This document shows, piece after piece, positions 7,500 to 16,227 of a DNA stretch of 35,591 nucleotides; the first letter of the stretch is position 1, and each line of letters begins with the position of its first letter. The notes beneath the pieces were generated by a model. The model did no database searches. It was given only the letters and a program-made list of their open reading frames with translations, and was not told the origin of the DNA. A program made the translations under genes and the position numbers. Source of the DNA: Oxalobacteraceae bacterium UBA6018 (lineage in GTDB: Bacteria > Pseudomonadota > Gammaproteobacteria > Burkholderiales > Burkholderiaceae_D); contig DIZW01000040.1 of assembly GCA_002428015.1 (NCBI GenBank), positions 1-35,591 on the forward strand, read 5' to 3'.

Positions 7500-8202
7500 G
7501 CTTTCCCGCGACGATGGCCTCGATCACCGGCTGCGCCAGTTTGCGCCCGCCGCGCGCCAGCCCGAGCGCGCTGCGCGTGTCGTCGCCGTGCGCCTGGCCC
7601 AGGGCCTGTTCGAGGGCGGCCGCCAGGTCGCCCTGCCAGATCGCTTCGATGCCGCCCATGCGCAGATAGTTCTCCGGGCCGGGCGCGAACACCGGGTTGG
7701 TGGCCGCCAGCGCGACCAGGCGCTCCTCGGGCACCTTGGTGATGCGCGCCATCGCCGGCAGCCCCATCACGCGGATGGTGGCGTCGGGCAGCGCGTAGCA
7801 GGCGTCGGCCATCAAGCCGCTGGTGATGAAGCCGCCCGACAGCGCCTGGTCGTACACCAGCGCGACGGTGCGGTGGCCATGGCGGCGCGCCAGGTCCACG
7901 CATTTGCCCAGGTGGGCCATGTAACTGTTAATGCCCAACATTTCATCGCGGTGGCGCAGGCGCTGGCCCTGGGTGTCGACCAGGATCAGGATAGGCCGGC
8001 CCGGATGCTGGCGGATGCCGTCGAGCACGAAGCCGGCCTGCGCCAGCGCGATCTCCACGCCGATCGGCGCGTGCCCGCAGGTGCCGACGACGGCGATCGG
8101 CCCGCCCGCCAGCTGCGCGCTGCCGCACAAGAAGTCGTCGCGTTCGGCGATGTCGAAGCCGAGCGGGAACATCGACGCGGCCACTGTTTTCCATTCCATC
8201 AT
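7483..8202 (-). CDS. mdcE: malonate decarboxylase gamma subunit
   Basis: A 239-residue carboxyltransferase-fold protein that, with MdcD, decarboxylates malonyl-S-MdcC to acetyl-S-MdcC. It resembles the alpha half of acetyl-CoA carboxylase: GHAPIGVEIALAQAGFVLD, a PILILVDTQGQRLRHRDE strand-turn, and ALSGGFITSGLMAD with an oxyanion-type glycine pair. The ATG at 8202 overlaps the mdcD stop (ATGA). GGGGAG lies just upstream, and a second ATG immediately follows and could also be used. Confidence 0.94.
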   Translation of the reverse strand: MMEWKTVAASMFPLGFDIAERDDFLCGSAQLAGGPIAVVGTCGHAPIGVEIALAQAGFVLDGIRQHPGRPILILVDTQGQRLRHRDEMLGINSYMAHLGKCVDLARRHGHRTVALVYDQALSGGFITSGLMADACYALPDATIRVMGLPAMARITKVPEERLVALAATNPVFAPGPENYLRMGGIEAIWQGDLAAALEQALGQAHGDDTRSALGLARGGRKLAQPVIEAIVAGKHALAS

Positions 8203-9095
8203 TCGCTCCCCAGCCGGCGCGTTTGCGCGGCGCTGATAAATCGCTCGGCTTCCAGCATCGGTATCGCCGCCGGATCGTCCATGCCCAGCGCGCCCCAGAT
8301 CTCGACCGGATCGCGCATGTCGCCGAAACGGCGCAGGCGCTCGGCCAGCAGCGCGTGCTCGCGCTCGAGCGCGGCCAGGCTCAAGGCGATCTCGCCCTGG
8401 CGCACCCGCGCGATGGCGTCGATCGCCGCCTGGCGGAAGGCGGCCACGGTATCGGCCACGACAGCCTGGCAGTCGCCCAGCAGGAAGCGGTGCTTGCCGC
8501 CGGTGGTGCGCCACACCAGGGCGCGGTCGCGCGAGTCGAATTCCTCCACCCCGCTGGCGGTCTCGATCACTTCCGGCCCCGACATGGCGAGCCGGCCTTC
8601 CTCCGACATCACGATGGCGTTGCAGCAGCGCGCGACGATGCCCATGCCGCCGAAGCAGCCGTTCGATCCGCCCACCAGGGCCACCACGGCCACGCCGGCG
8701 GCGCGCGCGTCGAGCACGGCGCGCATGACTTCCGAGACGGCGATCAGGCCGGCGTTGGCCTCGTGCAGCCTGACGCCACCCGTCTCCAATAACAGCAGCA
8801 CGGCGCCGGCGCGCTGGGCGACCGCGCGCCGCAGCAGGCCCACCAGCTTGGCGCCGTGGACCTCGCCCACCGCGCCGCCCATGAAGCTGCCCTCCTGGGC
8901 CGCCACGTAGATCGGGGCGCCGTCCAGCCGCGCGGCGCCCACGGCCACGCCGTCGTCGAAGGACACCGGCGCGTTGAGCTGGCCGAGATGGGGGCTGGTC
9001 ACGCGCGCGGCCGGCCCCAGGAATTCGTCGAAGCTGCCGGCGTCGACCAGCTTGTCCAGGCGCTCGCGCGCGGTCGATTCGAGGTAGCTGCTCAT
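8199..9095 (-). CDS. mdcD: malonate decarboxylase beta subunit
   Basis: A 298-residue crotonase/carboxyltransferase-fold protein and partner of MdcE. Typical segments are ESTARERLDKLVDAGSFDEF at the N-terminus, AAQEGSFMGGAVGEVHGAK, VLLLLETGGVRLHEANAGL and GGSNGCFGGMGIVARCC. Together MdcD and MdcE form the biotin-independent decarboxylase core. Start and stop codons overlap mdcC and mdcE respectively by four bases, indicating translational coupling of subunits needed in equal amounts. Confidence 0.95.
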   Translation of the reverse strand: MSSYLESTARERLDKLVDAGSFDEFLGPAARVTSPHLGQLNAPVSFDDGVAVGAARLDGAPIYVAAQEGSFMGGAVGEVHGAKLVGLLRRAVAQRAGAVLLLLETGGVRLHEANAGLIAVSEVMRAVLDARAAGVAVVALVGGSNGCFGGMGIVARCCNAIVMSEEGRLAMSGPEVIETASGVEEFDSRDRALVWRTTGGKHRFLLGDCQAVVADTVAAFRQAAIDAIARVRQGEIALSLAALEREHALLAERLRRFGDMRDPVEIWGALGMDDPAAIPMLEAERFISAAQTRRLGSE

Positions 9096-9406
9096 GCCGG
9101 CGCCCCCATGATGGTTTCGGCCGCCTGGTCCAGCCGCAGGCTCACCACGGCCGGGGTGGCGCCCATGTCGTTGATCGATATGCGCGTGTCGGCCAGTTGC
9201 CAGCGCGCGTGGAAGTCGCGCATGACGGCTTCCCAGATGGCGCCGAAGCCCACCGCCGCCGTCGTGATCTCGATGCTGCAGGCGCCGTCCAGCGCGCACG
9301 GCTCGATCAGCACCTCGAGGTTGCCGGAGCCGACCACGCCGACCAGCTGCGCCTTGGGCGGCGGCACGCGGCTGCCGCTTTCAAACCGATATACCAGGGT
9401 TTCCAT
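9092..9406 (-). CDS. mdcC: malonate decarboxylase acyl carrier protein (delta subunit)
   Basis: A 104-residue acyl carrier subunit. The segment VGVVGSGNLEVL contains the serine (in GSGN) that is modified with the phosphoribosyl-dephospho-CoA arm, as in the related citrate lyase gamma subunit. The downstream part, SIEITTAAVGFGAIWEAVM and ISINDMGATPAVVSLRL, matches the family. GGAG stands about eight bases before the ATG. It is 18 bases after mdcA, one of the few gaps in an otherwise overlapping operon. Confidence 0.94.
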   Translation of the reverse strand: METLVYRFESGSRVPPPKAQLVGVVGSGNLEVLIEPCALDGACSIEITTAAVGFGAIWEAVMRDFHARWQLADTRISINDMGATPAVVSLRLDQAAETIMGAPA

Positions 9407-9424
9407 CTTCGCTCTCCAATTCTG

Positions 9425-11107
9425 TTACCAGTTCCTGAACCGCTTGGGCGGCACGTACAGGCCGCCCGACGCGCGCACCAGGTCCTTCATGGTCTTGGCC
9501 GCCAGCAGGTCGCGGGTGGCGTCGCGCTTGTCGATGCCGAGGTCCTCGGCGCGCCGGATGATGCCGCGGTCGCGCAGGTTTTCCACCATGCGGCGGTCGC
9601 GGCCCAGGCCCACCGGGGTGTAGCCGGCGACGCCGCGGATGGCCTGCTCGCGTTCCTCGTCGGTGCGGCACAGCAGCAGGTTGGCGATGCCTTCCTCGGT
9701 CAGGATATGGGTCACGTCGTCACCGTAGATCATCACCGGCGGAATCGCCATGTCGGCCTGGCGCGCCAGTTCCCAGGCGTCGAGCCGGTCGACGAAGGCC
9801 GGCTGCATGTGCTCGCGGAAGGTCTCGACGATCTGCACCACCAGCTTCTGGCCGCGCGGGATCATGTTGCGCCCCGCGCGCGCCTGCTGGCCGGCCTTGA
9901 GCCAGGCCGGGCTGGCGTGGCGCCGGCCGCGCGCGTCGGCGCCCATGTTGGGCGCGCCGCCGAAGCCTGCGATGCGGCCCGCCGTGGCGGTGGACGAATT
10001 ACCCTGCAAGTCGATCTGCAGGGTCGAGCCGATGAACATGTCGCAGGCGTAGTGGCCGGCGGCCTGGCACATGGCGCGGTTGCTGCGCATGCTGCCGTCG
10101 GCGCCGACCGAGAACACGTCGGGCCGCGCGCGGATGTAGTTCTCCATGCCCAGCTCGGAGCCGAAGGAATACACCGATTCGGCGAAGCCCGACTCGATCG
10201 CCGGGATCAGGGCGGGGTGGGGGTTGAGCGCCCAGTGGCGCGCGATCTTGCCCTTCAGGCCGAGCGACTCGGCGTAGGTCGGCAGCAGCAGCTCGATGGC
10301 TGCGGTGTCGAAGCCGATCCCGTGGTTCAGGCGCTCGACCCCGTACTCGGCGTAGATGCCCTTGATCGCCATCATCGCCATGAGCACCTGGATCTCGGAG
10401 ATCTGGGCCGGGTCGCGCGTGAACAGGGGCTCGATGAAGTAATCCTCGGGCGAGGCGACCACATAGTCGACCCAGTCGCCGGGAATGTCCACCCGCGGCA
10501 GCACGTCCACGATGCGGTTCACCTGGGCGATCACGATGCCGTTGCGGAACGCTGTGGCCTCGACGATGGCGGGCGTGTCCTCGGTGTTGGGCCCGGTGTA
10601 CAGGTTGCCGTGGCGGTCGGCCGCCTCGGCCGCGATCAGCGACACGCGCGGCGCCAGGTCGATGAAGTAGCGGCTGAACAGTTCGAGATAGGTGTGGATG
10701 GCGCCGATATTGAGCTTGCCGGCCGCGACCAGCTTGGCCACGCGGCCGGCCTGGGGACCGGAGAAGGAGAAATCCAGGCGCGCGGCGACGCCGCGTTCGA
10801 ACACGTCGAGATGCTCGGGCAGGGCCAGCACCGACTGCAGCATGTGCAGGCTGTTGATACGGGCCGGGTCCAGGCCGGCCAGGGCCTTGGCCAGGAAGTC
10901 GGCCTGCTTCTGGTTGTTCCCTTCCAGGCAGACCCGGTCGCCGCATTCGAGCGCCTGGTGCAACAGGTCCTTGACCAGCGCGGCGGGCACGCGCTTGCCG
11001 TCGAGCGCGGGGCCCAGCGCGCGCGCGACCCGTTCCAGGCGAGCCGCGCGGTTGCGCGCTAGCGTGTTCCAGATTTTCGGCGATGCCGGCTGGTGCTTGT
11101 CCATCAT
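9425..11107 (-). CDS. mdcA: malonate decarboxylase alpha subunit (acetyl-S-ACP:malonate ACP transferase)
   Basis: A 560-residue CoA-transferase-like protein that swaps acetyl for malonyl on MdcC. Recognisable stretches are CLEGNNQKQADFLAKALAGL near residue 80, the DRHGNLYTGPNTEDTPAIVE segment, PRVDIPGDWVDYVV, and MIYGDDVTHILTEEGIANLL in the C-terminal half. Length and order fit MdcA. The start lies on the dctM stop (ATGATGG, start 11107). A second ATG directly follows and has the better spacing from AAGGG, so the first residue is uncertain by one. Confidence 0.95.
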   Translation of the reverse strand: MMDKHQPASPKIWNTLARNRAARLERVARALGPALDGKRVPAALVKDLLHQALECGDRVCLEGNNQKQADFLAKALAGLDPARINSLHMLQSVLALPEHLDVFERGVAARLDFSFSGPQAGRVAKLVAAGKLNIGAIHTYLELFSRYFIDLAPRVSLIAAEAADRHGNLYTGPNTEDTPAIVEATAFRNGIVIAQVNRIVDVLPRVDIPGDWVDYVVASPEDYFIEPLFTRDPAQISEIQVLMAMMAIKGIYAEYGVERLNHGIGFDTAAIELLLPTYAESLGLKGKIARHWALNPHPALIPAIESGFAESVYSFGSELGMENYIRARPDVFSVGADGSMRSNRAMCQAAGHYACDMFIGSTLQIDLQGNSSTATAGRIAGFGGAPNMGADARGRRHASPAWLKAGQQARAGRNMIPRGQKLVVQIVETFREHMQPAFVDRLDAWELARQADMAIPPVMIYGDDVTHILTEEGIANLLLCRTDEEREQAIRGVAGYTPVGLGRDRRMVENLRDRGIIRRAEDLGIDKRDATRDLLAAKTMKDLVRASGGLYVPPKRFRNW

Positions 11108-12453
11108 TTCCCTTTCATGAGCAGGTCGGGCAGCGTGGTGGCGATCGACGGGAACACGCACAGCAGCACCACCGCCAGGAACATCAGCCCGACGAAGGGC
11201 ATCACGCCCCAGATCACGTCCTTGAGCGGGATGTCGGGCGCGATGTTCTTGATCACGAAGATGTTCAGGCCGACGGGCGGATGGATCAGGCCCATCTCCA
11301 TCACCACCGTCATGACGATGCCGAACCAGATCAGGTCGAAGCCGGCCGCCTTGAGCGGGGGCAAGATGATCGGCGCCGTCATCAGGATGATCGAGACCGG
11401 CGGCAGGAAGAAGCCGAACCCGATCACCATCAGCAGGATCACGGCCAGCAGCAGCCAGCGCGACAGGTGCATGTCGACCACCCACTGGGCCGCCGACTGG
11501 CTGATGTGCAGGTAGCTCATCACGTAGGAGTAGAACAGCGACATGCCGATGATCAGCAGCAGCATGGTCGATTCCTTGATGGTCGCCGTCAGGATGGGGG
11601 GCAGGTCCTTCGGCCGCCACACCTGGTAGATCAGGGCGATCAGCACCAGCGCCAGCAGCGCGCCCAGGCCCGCCGTCTCGGACGGGGTGGCGTAGCCGCC
11701 GTACAGGGCCACCATCACGCCGATCAGCAGGATCACGAAGGGCAGCACGCGCGGCAGCATCTCCACCTTCTGCTTGAGCGTGAAATGCTCGGCGTCGAGG
11801 TAGGCGGACTTGACGCCGCCGCCCTCGTAGACGTCCTTGGCCATCCGGTATTCCTTGCGCGCCCGGTACACCGCGTAGCCGGCGAACAGCGCCACCAGCA
11901 GCACGCCGGGGCCGATCCCTGCCAGGAACAGGCGGCCCAGCGATTGCTCGGCCGCGACCGCGTACAGGATCATGGTGATCGATGGCGGCAGGAGGATGCC
12001 CAGGGTGCCGCCGGCGGCGATGATGCCGGCGGCGAAACCGGGCGAGTAGCCGCGCTTGCGCATTTCGGGAATGCCGGCCGAGCCGATCGCCGAGCAGGTG
12101 GCCGGCGACGAGCCGGCCATCGCCGCGAACAGCGCGCAGGCGAACACGTTGGCGATCCCCAGCCCGCCGGGGACCTTGTGCAGCCAGGTGTGGATGGCCG
12201 AGTACAGGTCCTTGCCGGCCGGCGACTTGCCGATGGCCGCGCCCTTCAGGATGAACAGCGGGATCGACAGCAGGGTGATCGAGGCCATTTCCTCGTACAC
12301 GTTCTGGGTGACGGTGTCGAGCGAGGACGCCGGCATGAAGAAGTACATGAAGCCGGTGGCCACCGTGCCCAGGGCGAAGGCGATCGGCATCCCGGAGAAC
12401 ATGACGATCAAGGTCACGACGCCGTACAGCGCGCCCAGTGTCAGCGGGCTCAT
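11104..12453 (-). CDS. dctM: TRAP transporter large permease (DctM type)
   Basis: A 449-residue inner-membrane protein with about a dozen hydrophobic segments, the transport channel of a TRAP system. Typical signatures are FSGMPIAFALG at the N-terminus, ATCSAIGSAGIPEMRKRGY, AAGGTLGILLPPSI and the mirrored MGLIHPPVGLNIFV late in the protein. Transport is expected to be driven by sodium or proton gradient. Its position inside the mdc operon, overlapping both dctQ and mdcA, argues that malonate is the substrate and that it replaces MdcL/MdcM or MadL/MadM importers, which are absent from the window. Confidence 0.95.
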   Translation of the reverse strand: MSPLTLGALYGVVTLIVMFSGMPIAFALGTVATGFMYFFMPASSLDTVTQNVYEEMASITLLSIPLFILKGAAIGKSPAGKDLYSAIHTWLHKVPGGLGIANVFACALFAAMAGSSPATCSAIGSAGIPEMRKRGYSPGFAAGIIAAGGTLGILLPPSITMILYAVAAEQSLGRLFLAGIGPGVLLVALFAGYAVYRARKEYRMAKDVYEGGGVKSAYLDAEHFTLKQKVEMLPRVLPFVILLIGVMVALYGGYATPSETAGLGALLALVLIALIYQVWRPKDLPPILTATIKESTMLLLIIGMSLFYSYVMSYLHISQSAAQWVVDMHLSRWLLLAVILLMVIGFGFFLPPVSIILMTAPIILPPLKAAGFDLIWFGIVMTVVMEMGLIHPPVGLNIFVIKNIAPDIPLKDVIWGVMPFVGLMFLAVVLLCVFPSIATTLPDLLMKGK

Positions 12454-13004
12454 TTGGCGCCCCTGGTGTTGGTGAGGTGGGTGCACACCTGGACCAGGAT
12501 CTGCAGCGTGAGGATCGACATCCCGAGCGCCATCATGCCGTAGGGGATCCACAGCGGCGGGGCGAAGGTGGACGAGGTGGTCTGGCCCTCGACATAGGCC
12601 TCGTAAAACAGGGTCCAGGACTTCCACGAGAAGAAGGCGCAGAACAGGAAGGACACCAGGTCGACGATGAACAGGCGCACCGCGTTGACCTTGGGCGGGA
12701 GCAGCGAGGCGAGCGCCTCGATCCCGATGTGGCCGCGGTAGGACTGCACATAGGCCGCGCAGAAGAAGGTGACGCCGACCAGCATGAACACCGAGGCCTC
12801 GTCCTGCCAGTCGGTCGGCACCTTGAAGAAGTAGCGCGTCACCACCGAGTAGGTCAGCACCAGCGCGGTGAGCACCAGCGCGCACATCGACAGCTTCATC
12901 AGCAGGGCGTTGAAGCGGTCGAGCAGCAGTGAGAACCGGGCCAGCGCGGGATGGTCAGGCACCGCCGGCCCCTTGGGCGGCGCCAGTTCAAAACCGTGGC
13001 TCAC
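12450..13004 (-). CDS. dctQ: TRAP transporter small permease (DctQ type)
   Basis: A 184-residue membrane protein with four hydrophobic segments and the DctQ signature VVTRYFFKVPTDWQDEASVF followed by SYRGHIGIEAL. It anchors the TRAP permease complex with DctM. The start is a GTG at 13004 that overlaps the dctP stop (GTGA), with GAGAAG upstream. The first ATG lies some 35 residues inside, at the first membrane segment, so GTG is preferred. Confidence 0.92.
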   Translation of the reverse strand: MSHGFELAPPKGPAVPDHPALARFSLLLDRFNALLMKLSMCALVLTALVLTYSVVTRYFFKVPTDWQDEASVFMLVGVTFFCAAYVQSYRGHIGIEALASLLPPKVNAVRLFIVDLVSFLFCAFFSWKSWTLFYEAYVEGQTTSSTFAPPLWIPYGMMALGMSILTLQILVQVCTHLTNTRGAK

Positions 13005-14017
13005 AATGTCTTCTCGGCCAGCGCGAGCAACTTGGCGCAGCCGGGGCTGCGCTCGCCGTAGTCCTTCCAGGCGGTGGTGCGGGCGATCGCCTGCCACTTC
13101 TTGACGATGGCCGGTGTCAGGTCGACCACCTTGGCGCCGGCTTTCTGGTAGACCGCGGCCACGGCCGCGTCGTCCATCTGGGCCGATTTGCGCGCGAAGG
13201 CTTCGAGCTCCGCCCCTACGGCCATGATGGCGGCCTGGTGCTCCTTGCTCAGGCGGTCGAAGGTCGCCTTGGACATCATCAGCGGCTCGAACATGAACCA
13301 GTAAGCGCCGTTGCGCCCGGTGGTCAATGCCTTCGACACCTCCTCCAGGCGGAACGAGATCAGCGACGTGGACGAGGTCAGGGCCGCGTCCATCGCGCCG
13401 GTCTGCATGGCCGCGTAGATTTCGTTGGAAGGCAGGGTGACCACGGCGGCGCCGGCGGCCTTGAGGATCAGGTCCATCTCGCGCGAGCCGCCGCGCACCT
13501 TCATGCCCTTGGCGTCTTCCGGTTCGACGATCGGCTTGGTGCGCGAGGCGACCCCGCCGGCCTGCCAGATCCAGCTGACGACGACGATCCCTTTTTCATT
13601 GAGGATGCGGTTGAGCTCCTTGCCCACCTCCGCCTTTTTCCAGCCGTAGCCTTGTTCGTAGGTGGTCACCAGGCCGGGCATCAGACCGATGTTCACCTCG
13701 GGCACCTCCCCACCGGCGTAGGATAGCGGCACCAGCGACATGTCCAGCGCGCCCTTGCGCATGGCCGAGAACTGGGCGTTGGTCTTCATCAGCGAGGAGC
13801 CGGGGTAGATCTCGAACTTCAGGCCGCCCTTGGTGCGCTTTTCGACCTCGGCCGCGAACAGGCGGCACAGGCGGTCGCGGAAGTCGCCTTCGCTGACCGT
13901 CCCGCCGGGGAACTGGTGCGAAATCTTGAGCGTGCTGGTCTGCGCCCAAGCGGTCTGCAGCCACAGCGGGCTGCTGGCGATAGCGCCTAGAACGGTCCTG
14001 CGGGTTAATGCCGTCAT
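13001..14017 (-). CDS. dctP: TRAP transporter substrate-binding protein (DctP type)
   Basis: A 338-residue periplasmic binding protein. The N-terminus TALTRRTVLGAIASS followed by LWLQTAWAQ is a signal peptide with a twin arginine, so Tat export is possible. KISHQFPGGTVSEGDF, GALDMSLVPLSYAGGE, and WIWQAGGVASRTKPI with the KGMKVRG segment match DctP-family proteins, including the arginine region that binds a substrate carboxylate. The ATG at 14017 is chosen because GGAGG stands five bases upstream; a TTG at 14029 is in frame but unlikely. First gene of the malonate operon, divergent from the GntR regulator. Malonate as ligand is inferred from context. Confidence 0.93.
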   Translation of the reverse strand: MTALTRRTVLGAIASSPLWLQTAWAQTSTLKISHQFPGGTVSEGDFRDRLCRLFAAEVEKRTKGGLKFEIYPGSSLMKTNAQFSAMRKGALDMSLVPLSYAGGEVPEVNIGLMPGLVTTYEQGYGWKKAEVGKELNRILNEKGIVVVSWIWQAGGVASRTKPIVEPEDAKGMKVRGGSREMDLILKAAGAAVVTLPSNEIYAAMQTGAMDAALTSSTSLISFRLEEVSKALTTGRNGAYWFMFEPLMMSKATFDRLSKEHQAAIMAVGAELEAFARKSAQMDDAAVAAVYQKAGAKVVDLTPAIVKKWQAIARTTAWKDYGERSPGCAKLLALAEKTL

Positions 14018-14092
14018 GTCATCCTCCAAGATGGTGTCGATCGAGTGTCGTCAAGGCTGGCTAATATTTTAGTTATGCAATCCAGCGCATCG

Positions 14093-14100
14093 TGTATACA
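14093..14100. promoter_or_regulatory. candidate GntR operator between dctP and the regulator gene
   Basis: TGTATACA is a perfect palindrome of the GTATAC-type core bound by many FadR/VanR-subfamily GntR proteins. A related half-site, TTATACA, follows at 14115-14121, and CGCAATTTGCG (14130-14140) is another small inverted repeat. In the leftward direction TTGTAT (14101-14096) could be a -35 box for dctP, so binding there would block the malonate operon. For the regulator, TATAAT at 14144-14149 is a plausible -10 box. Confidence 0.55.
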
Positions 14101-14181
14101 AGATTACGCTAAATTTATACAGAGTCAAGCGCAATTTGCGATTTATAATGGCGCCACATACACAGGAATTAGTCGTCCAAT

Positions 14182-14850
14182 ATGAAGAGCCGTTCGGAAT
14201 CGCTGCGCGAGCAGATCGAAGAGTTGATTGCCACGGGGACGCTGGCGCCCGGCCAGCATCTCGACGAGACCGAGCTTGCCGCCCGCTTTGGCGTGTCGCG
14301 CACGCCGATCCGCGAGACGCTGATCCAGTTGGCCTCGATGGGGCTGGTGGTGATTCGTCCGCGCCGGGGCGCGATCGTGGCCGAGCTGGGCCCGCAGCAG
14401 CTGGTGGAGATGTTCGAGGTGATGTCGGAGCTGGAGGCCATCTGCGCGCGCATCGCGGCGCGCCGCATGACGCCGCCGGAGCAGGCCCAGTTGCTGGCGG
14501 CCCATGCCGCCTGCGCGGCGGCGCGCCGGTCGGACGACCCGGACGACTATTACTACAAGAACGAAGCCTTCCACGAAGCCATTTACGCGGGCAGCCACAA
14601 CCAGTTCCTGATCGAGCAGACGCGCAGCCTGTACCGGCGCCTGCGGCCTTACCGCCGCCTGCAACTGCGGGTGCGCGACCGGGTCAGCGACTCGTATTCG
14701 GAGCATGACGCCATCGTCCAGGCGATCCTGGCAGGCGATGGCGAGCTTGCCGCCAGATTGACGCGCGGCCATGTGATGATCCAGGGGCAGCGCTTCGCCG
14801 ACCTGATCGCCTCGCTGCCGCAACTGAACGCCGTCGCCGCCGCCGTGTAG
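14182..14850 (+). CDS. GntR-family transcriptional regulator (FCD domain)
   Basis: A 222-residue regulator. Residues 5-70 form a winged helix-turn-helix with LDETELAARFGVSRTPIRETL and the wing VIRPRRGAIVAEL. From about residue 78 the all-helical FCD effector domain follows, with FHEAIYAGSHN and SEHDAIVQAILAGD supplying the usual metal/ligand histidines. It is divergent to the malonate operon and is the obvious candidate for its malonate-responsive control, as in other malonate clusters. The start is fixed by an in-frame TAG just upstream; the ribosome site is weak and distant (AGGA). Confidence 0.92.
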   Translation: MKSRSESLREQIEELIATGTLAPGQHLDETELAARFGVSRTPIRETLIQLASMGLVVIRPRRGAIVAELGPQQLVEMFEVMSELEAICARIAARRMTPPEQAQLLAAHAACAAARRSDDPDDYYYKNEAFHEAIYAGSHNQFLIEQTRSLYRRLRPYRRLQLRVRDRVSDSYSEHDAIVQAILAGDGELAARLTRGHVMIQGQRFADLIASLPQLNAVAAAV

Positions 14851-14978
14851 GGGCGCCAGCCTCGCCCCTGCGGCTGAAGCGGGCGTGCCGGATCGGCCTC
14901 CTGTGTCAAAATCGGTGGACTCATCACGCATTCTTGACATCTTCGTTCGAAGGAAAATTGATTCGCGGAGCTTATCCA

Positions 14979-15374
14979 ATGGTTGTTCCATCCGGATTCT
15001 CAGTCGTCACTCCCTATATGTTCGCCAGCGATGCCGACAAGCTCGTGGCATTTCTCGTCGATGGTTTAGGTGGCGTGGAGCAGCTTCGCTCCCTGCGGCC
15101 AGACGGCCGGATCGCCACTTGCCAGGTCAGCATCAGCGGCTGCACTGTCATGGTCGGCGAAGTGTCGGCGGCCTATCCGGCGATGCCGGCTTCCTACTAT
15201 TTGTACGTGGAGAACGCGGACGCCGCGATGCGCCGCGCCATCGAGCATGGCGCCACCCTGGAAATGGCGGTGCAGGACATGCCCTACCAGGACCGGCAAG
15301 GCGGCGTCAGGGACCCGGCAGGAAACATCTGGTGGATCTCCCAGCGCCTGGTCGACGCGCCCTACGCGGTTTGA
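14979..15374 (+). CDS. VOC-superfamily (glyoxalase/bleomycin resistance-like) protein
   Basis: A 131-residue protein with the paired beta-alpha-beta-beta-beta fold of the VOC superfamily, closest in style to PhnB-like members: VVTPYMFASDADKLVAFLVD at the start, GCTVMVGE, YYLYVENADAAMRRAIEHGA, then DRQGGVRDPAGNIWWISQR. The last stretch is the usual end of the second module. The first metal-ligand histidine of glyoxalase I is not obvious, so enzymatic activity cannot be claimed. A GCGGAG stretch precedes the ATG at 14979. It appears to be a stand-alone gene. Confidence 0.8.
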   Translation: MVVPSGFSVVTPYMFASDADKLVAFLVDGLGGVEQLRSLRPDGRIATCQVSISGCTVMVGEVSAAYPAMPASYYLYVENADAAMRRAIEHGATLEMAVQDMPYQDRQGGVRDPAGNIWWISQRLVDAPYAV

Positions 15375-15505
15375 ACCGCGCCGACGGCTGCGCTTGCTGT
15401 CAGGGCCGGGGCCGGATGGCGGGTCGCGGCGTGTGCGAAGGGACCTTGCGCACGCAAATTCATGAGGTGCGGTAACATCGTCGGGTTCCTTTTCGGCTCC
15501 ATACC

Positions 15506-16216
15506 ATGTTTACCCACCCTGACCACGCCCATTGCACGATCCGCGCCGCCATCATCGACCTCGACGGCACCATGCTCGACACGGTGCCGGACTTCCAGGT
15601 CGCCCTCAACCACATGCGCGCCGAACTCGACCTGGCGCCGATCAGCCAGGCCCAGATCGCCGTGATGGTCGGCAAGGGCTCGGAAAACCTGATCCGCGCG
15701 GTGCTGGCGCTGGACTTCGACGCCGCCGGCGTGGCGCGCCGTTTCGACGCGGCGCTGGCGTCCTACCAGCGCCACTACCTGGACGTCAACGGGCGCCACT
15801 GCACGCTCTACCCCGAGGTGCGCGAAGGCCTGCGGGCGCTGCGCGAGGCCGGCCTGCGCCTGGCCTGCGTGACCAACAAGCCGATCGCGTTCGCCATGCC
15901 GCTGCTGGCGCAAATGGGCTTGGCGCCGTTCTTCGAGATCGTCTACGGCGGCGACTCGCTGGCGCGCAAGAAACCCGACCCGCTGCCACTGCTGACCGTG
16001 TGCGCCGACTTTGCGCTGGCGCCGCGCGAGGTGGTGGCCATCGGCGACTCGTCCAACGACGCCGAGGCGGCGCGCGCGGCCGGCTGCTTCGTGCTCACCG
16101 TCCCGTATGGCTACAACCACGGTCGGGCTATACAGGAAACCGATTCCGATGGTATAGTTACCTCGCTGCTGCACGCAGCGGGCTTGATTCGTTCGCATAA
16201 CCAGACTGCAAACTGA
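15506..16216 (+). CDS. gph: phosphoglycolate phosphatase (HAD superfamily)
   Basis: A 236-residue HAD phosphatase. Motif I is IIDLDGTMLDT with nucleophile Asp18 and acid/base Asp20. Motif II is the threonine in LACVTNKP. The lysine is in ARKKPDPLPLL, and motif IV is VAIGDSSNDAEAARAAGC. It dephosphorylates 2-phosphoglycolate formed by DNA repair or oxygenation reactions. In many beta-proteobacteria gph lies directly before trpE, as here, and its stop is only 11 bases before the trp leader peptide, so some trp transcription may read through from gph. Confidence 0.92.
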   Translation: MFTHPDHAHCTIRAAIIDLDGTMLDTVPDFQVALNHMRAELDLAPISQAQIAVMVGKGSENLIRAVLALDFDAAGVARRFDAALASYQRHYLDVNGRHCTLYPEVREGLRALREAGLRLACVTNKPIAFAMPLLAQMGLAPFFEIVYGGDSLARKKPDPLPLLTVCADFALAPREVVAIGDSSNDAEAARAAGCFVLTVPYGYNHGRAIQETDSDGIVTSLLHAAGLIRSHNQTAN

Positions 16217-16227
16217 ACCTCACACAA

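Noticed and set aside
9197..12543. Very long rightward open frames opposite mdcA and dctM, rich in His, Arg, Gly and Gln
   Set aside because: They are antisense shadows of clearly conserved genes in GC-rich DNA, with low-complexity composition and no family resemblance.
16153..16158. TATAGT in the gph 3' end as a trp promoter -10 box
   Set aside because: No acceptable -35 sequence at the right distance; TTGATT at 16184 likewise has no good -10 partner.
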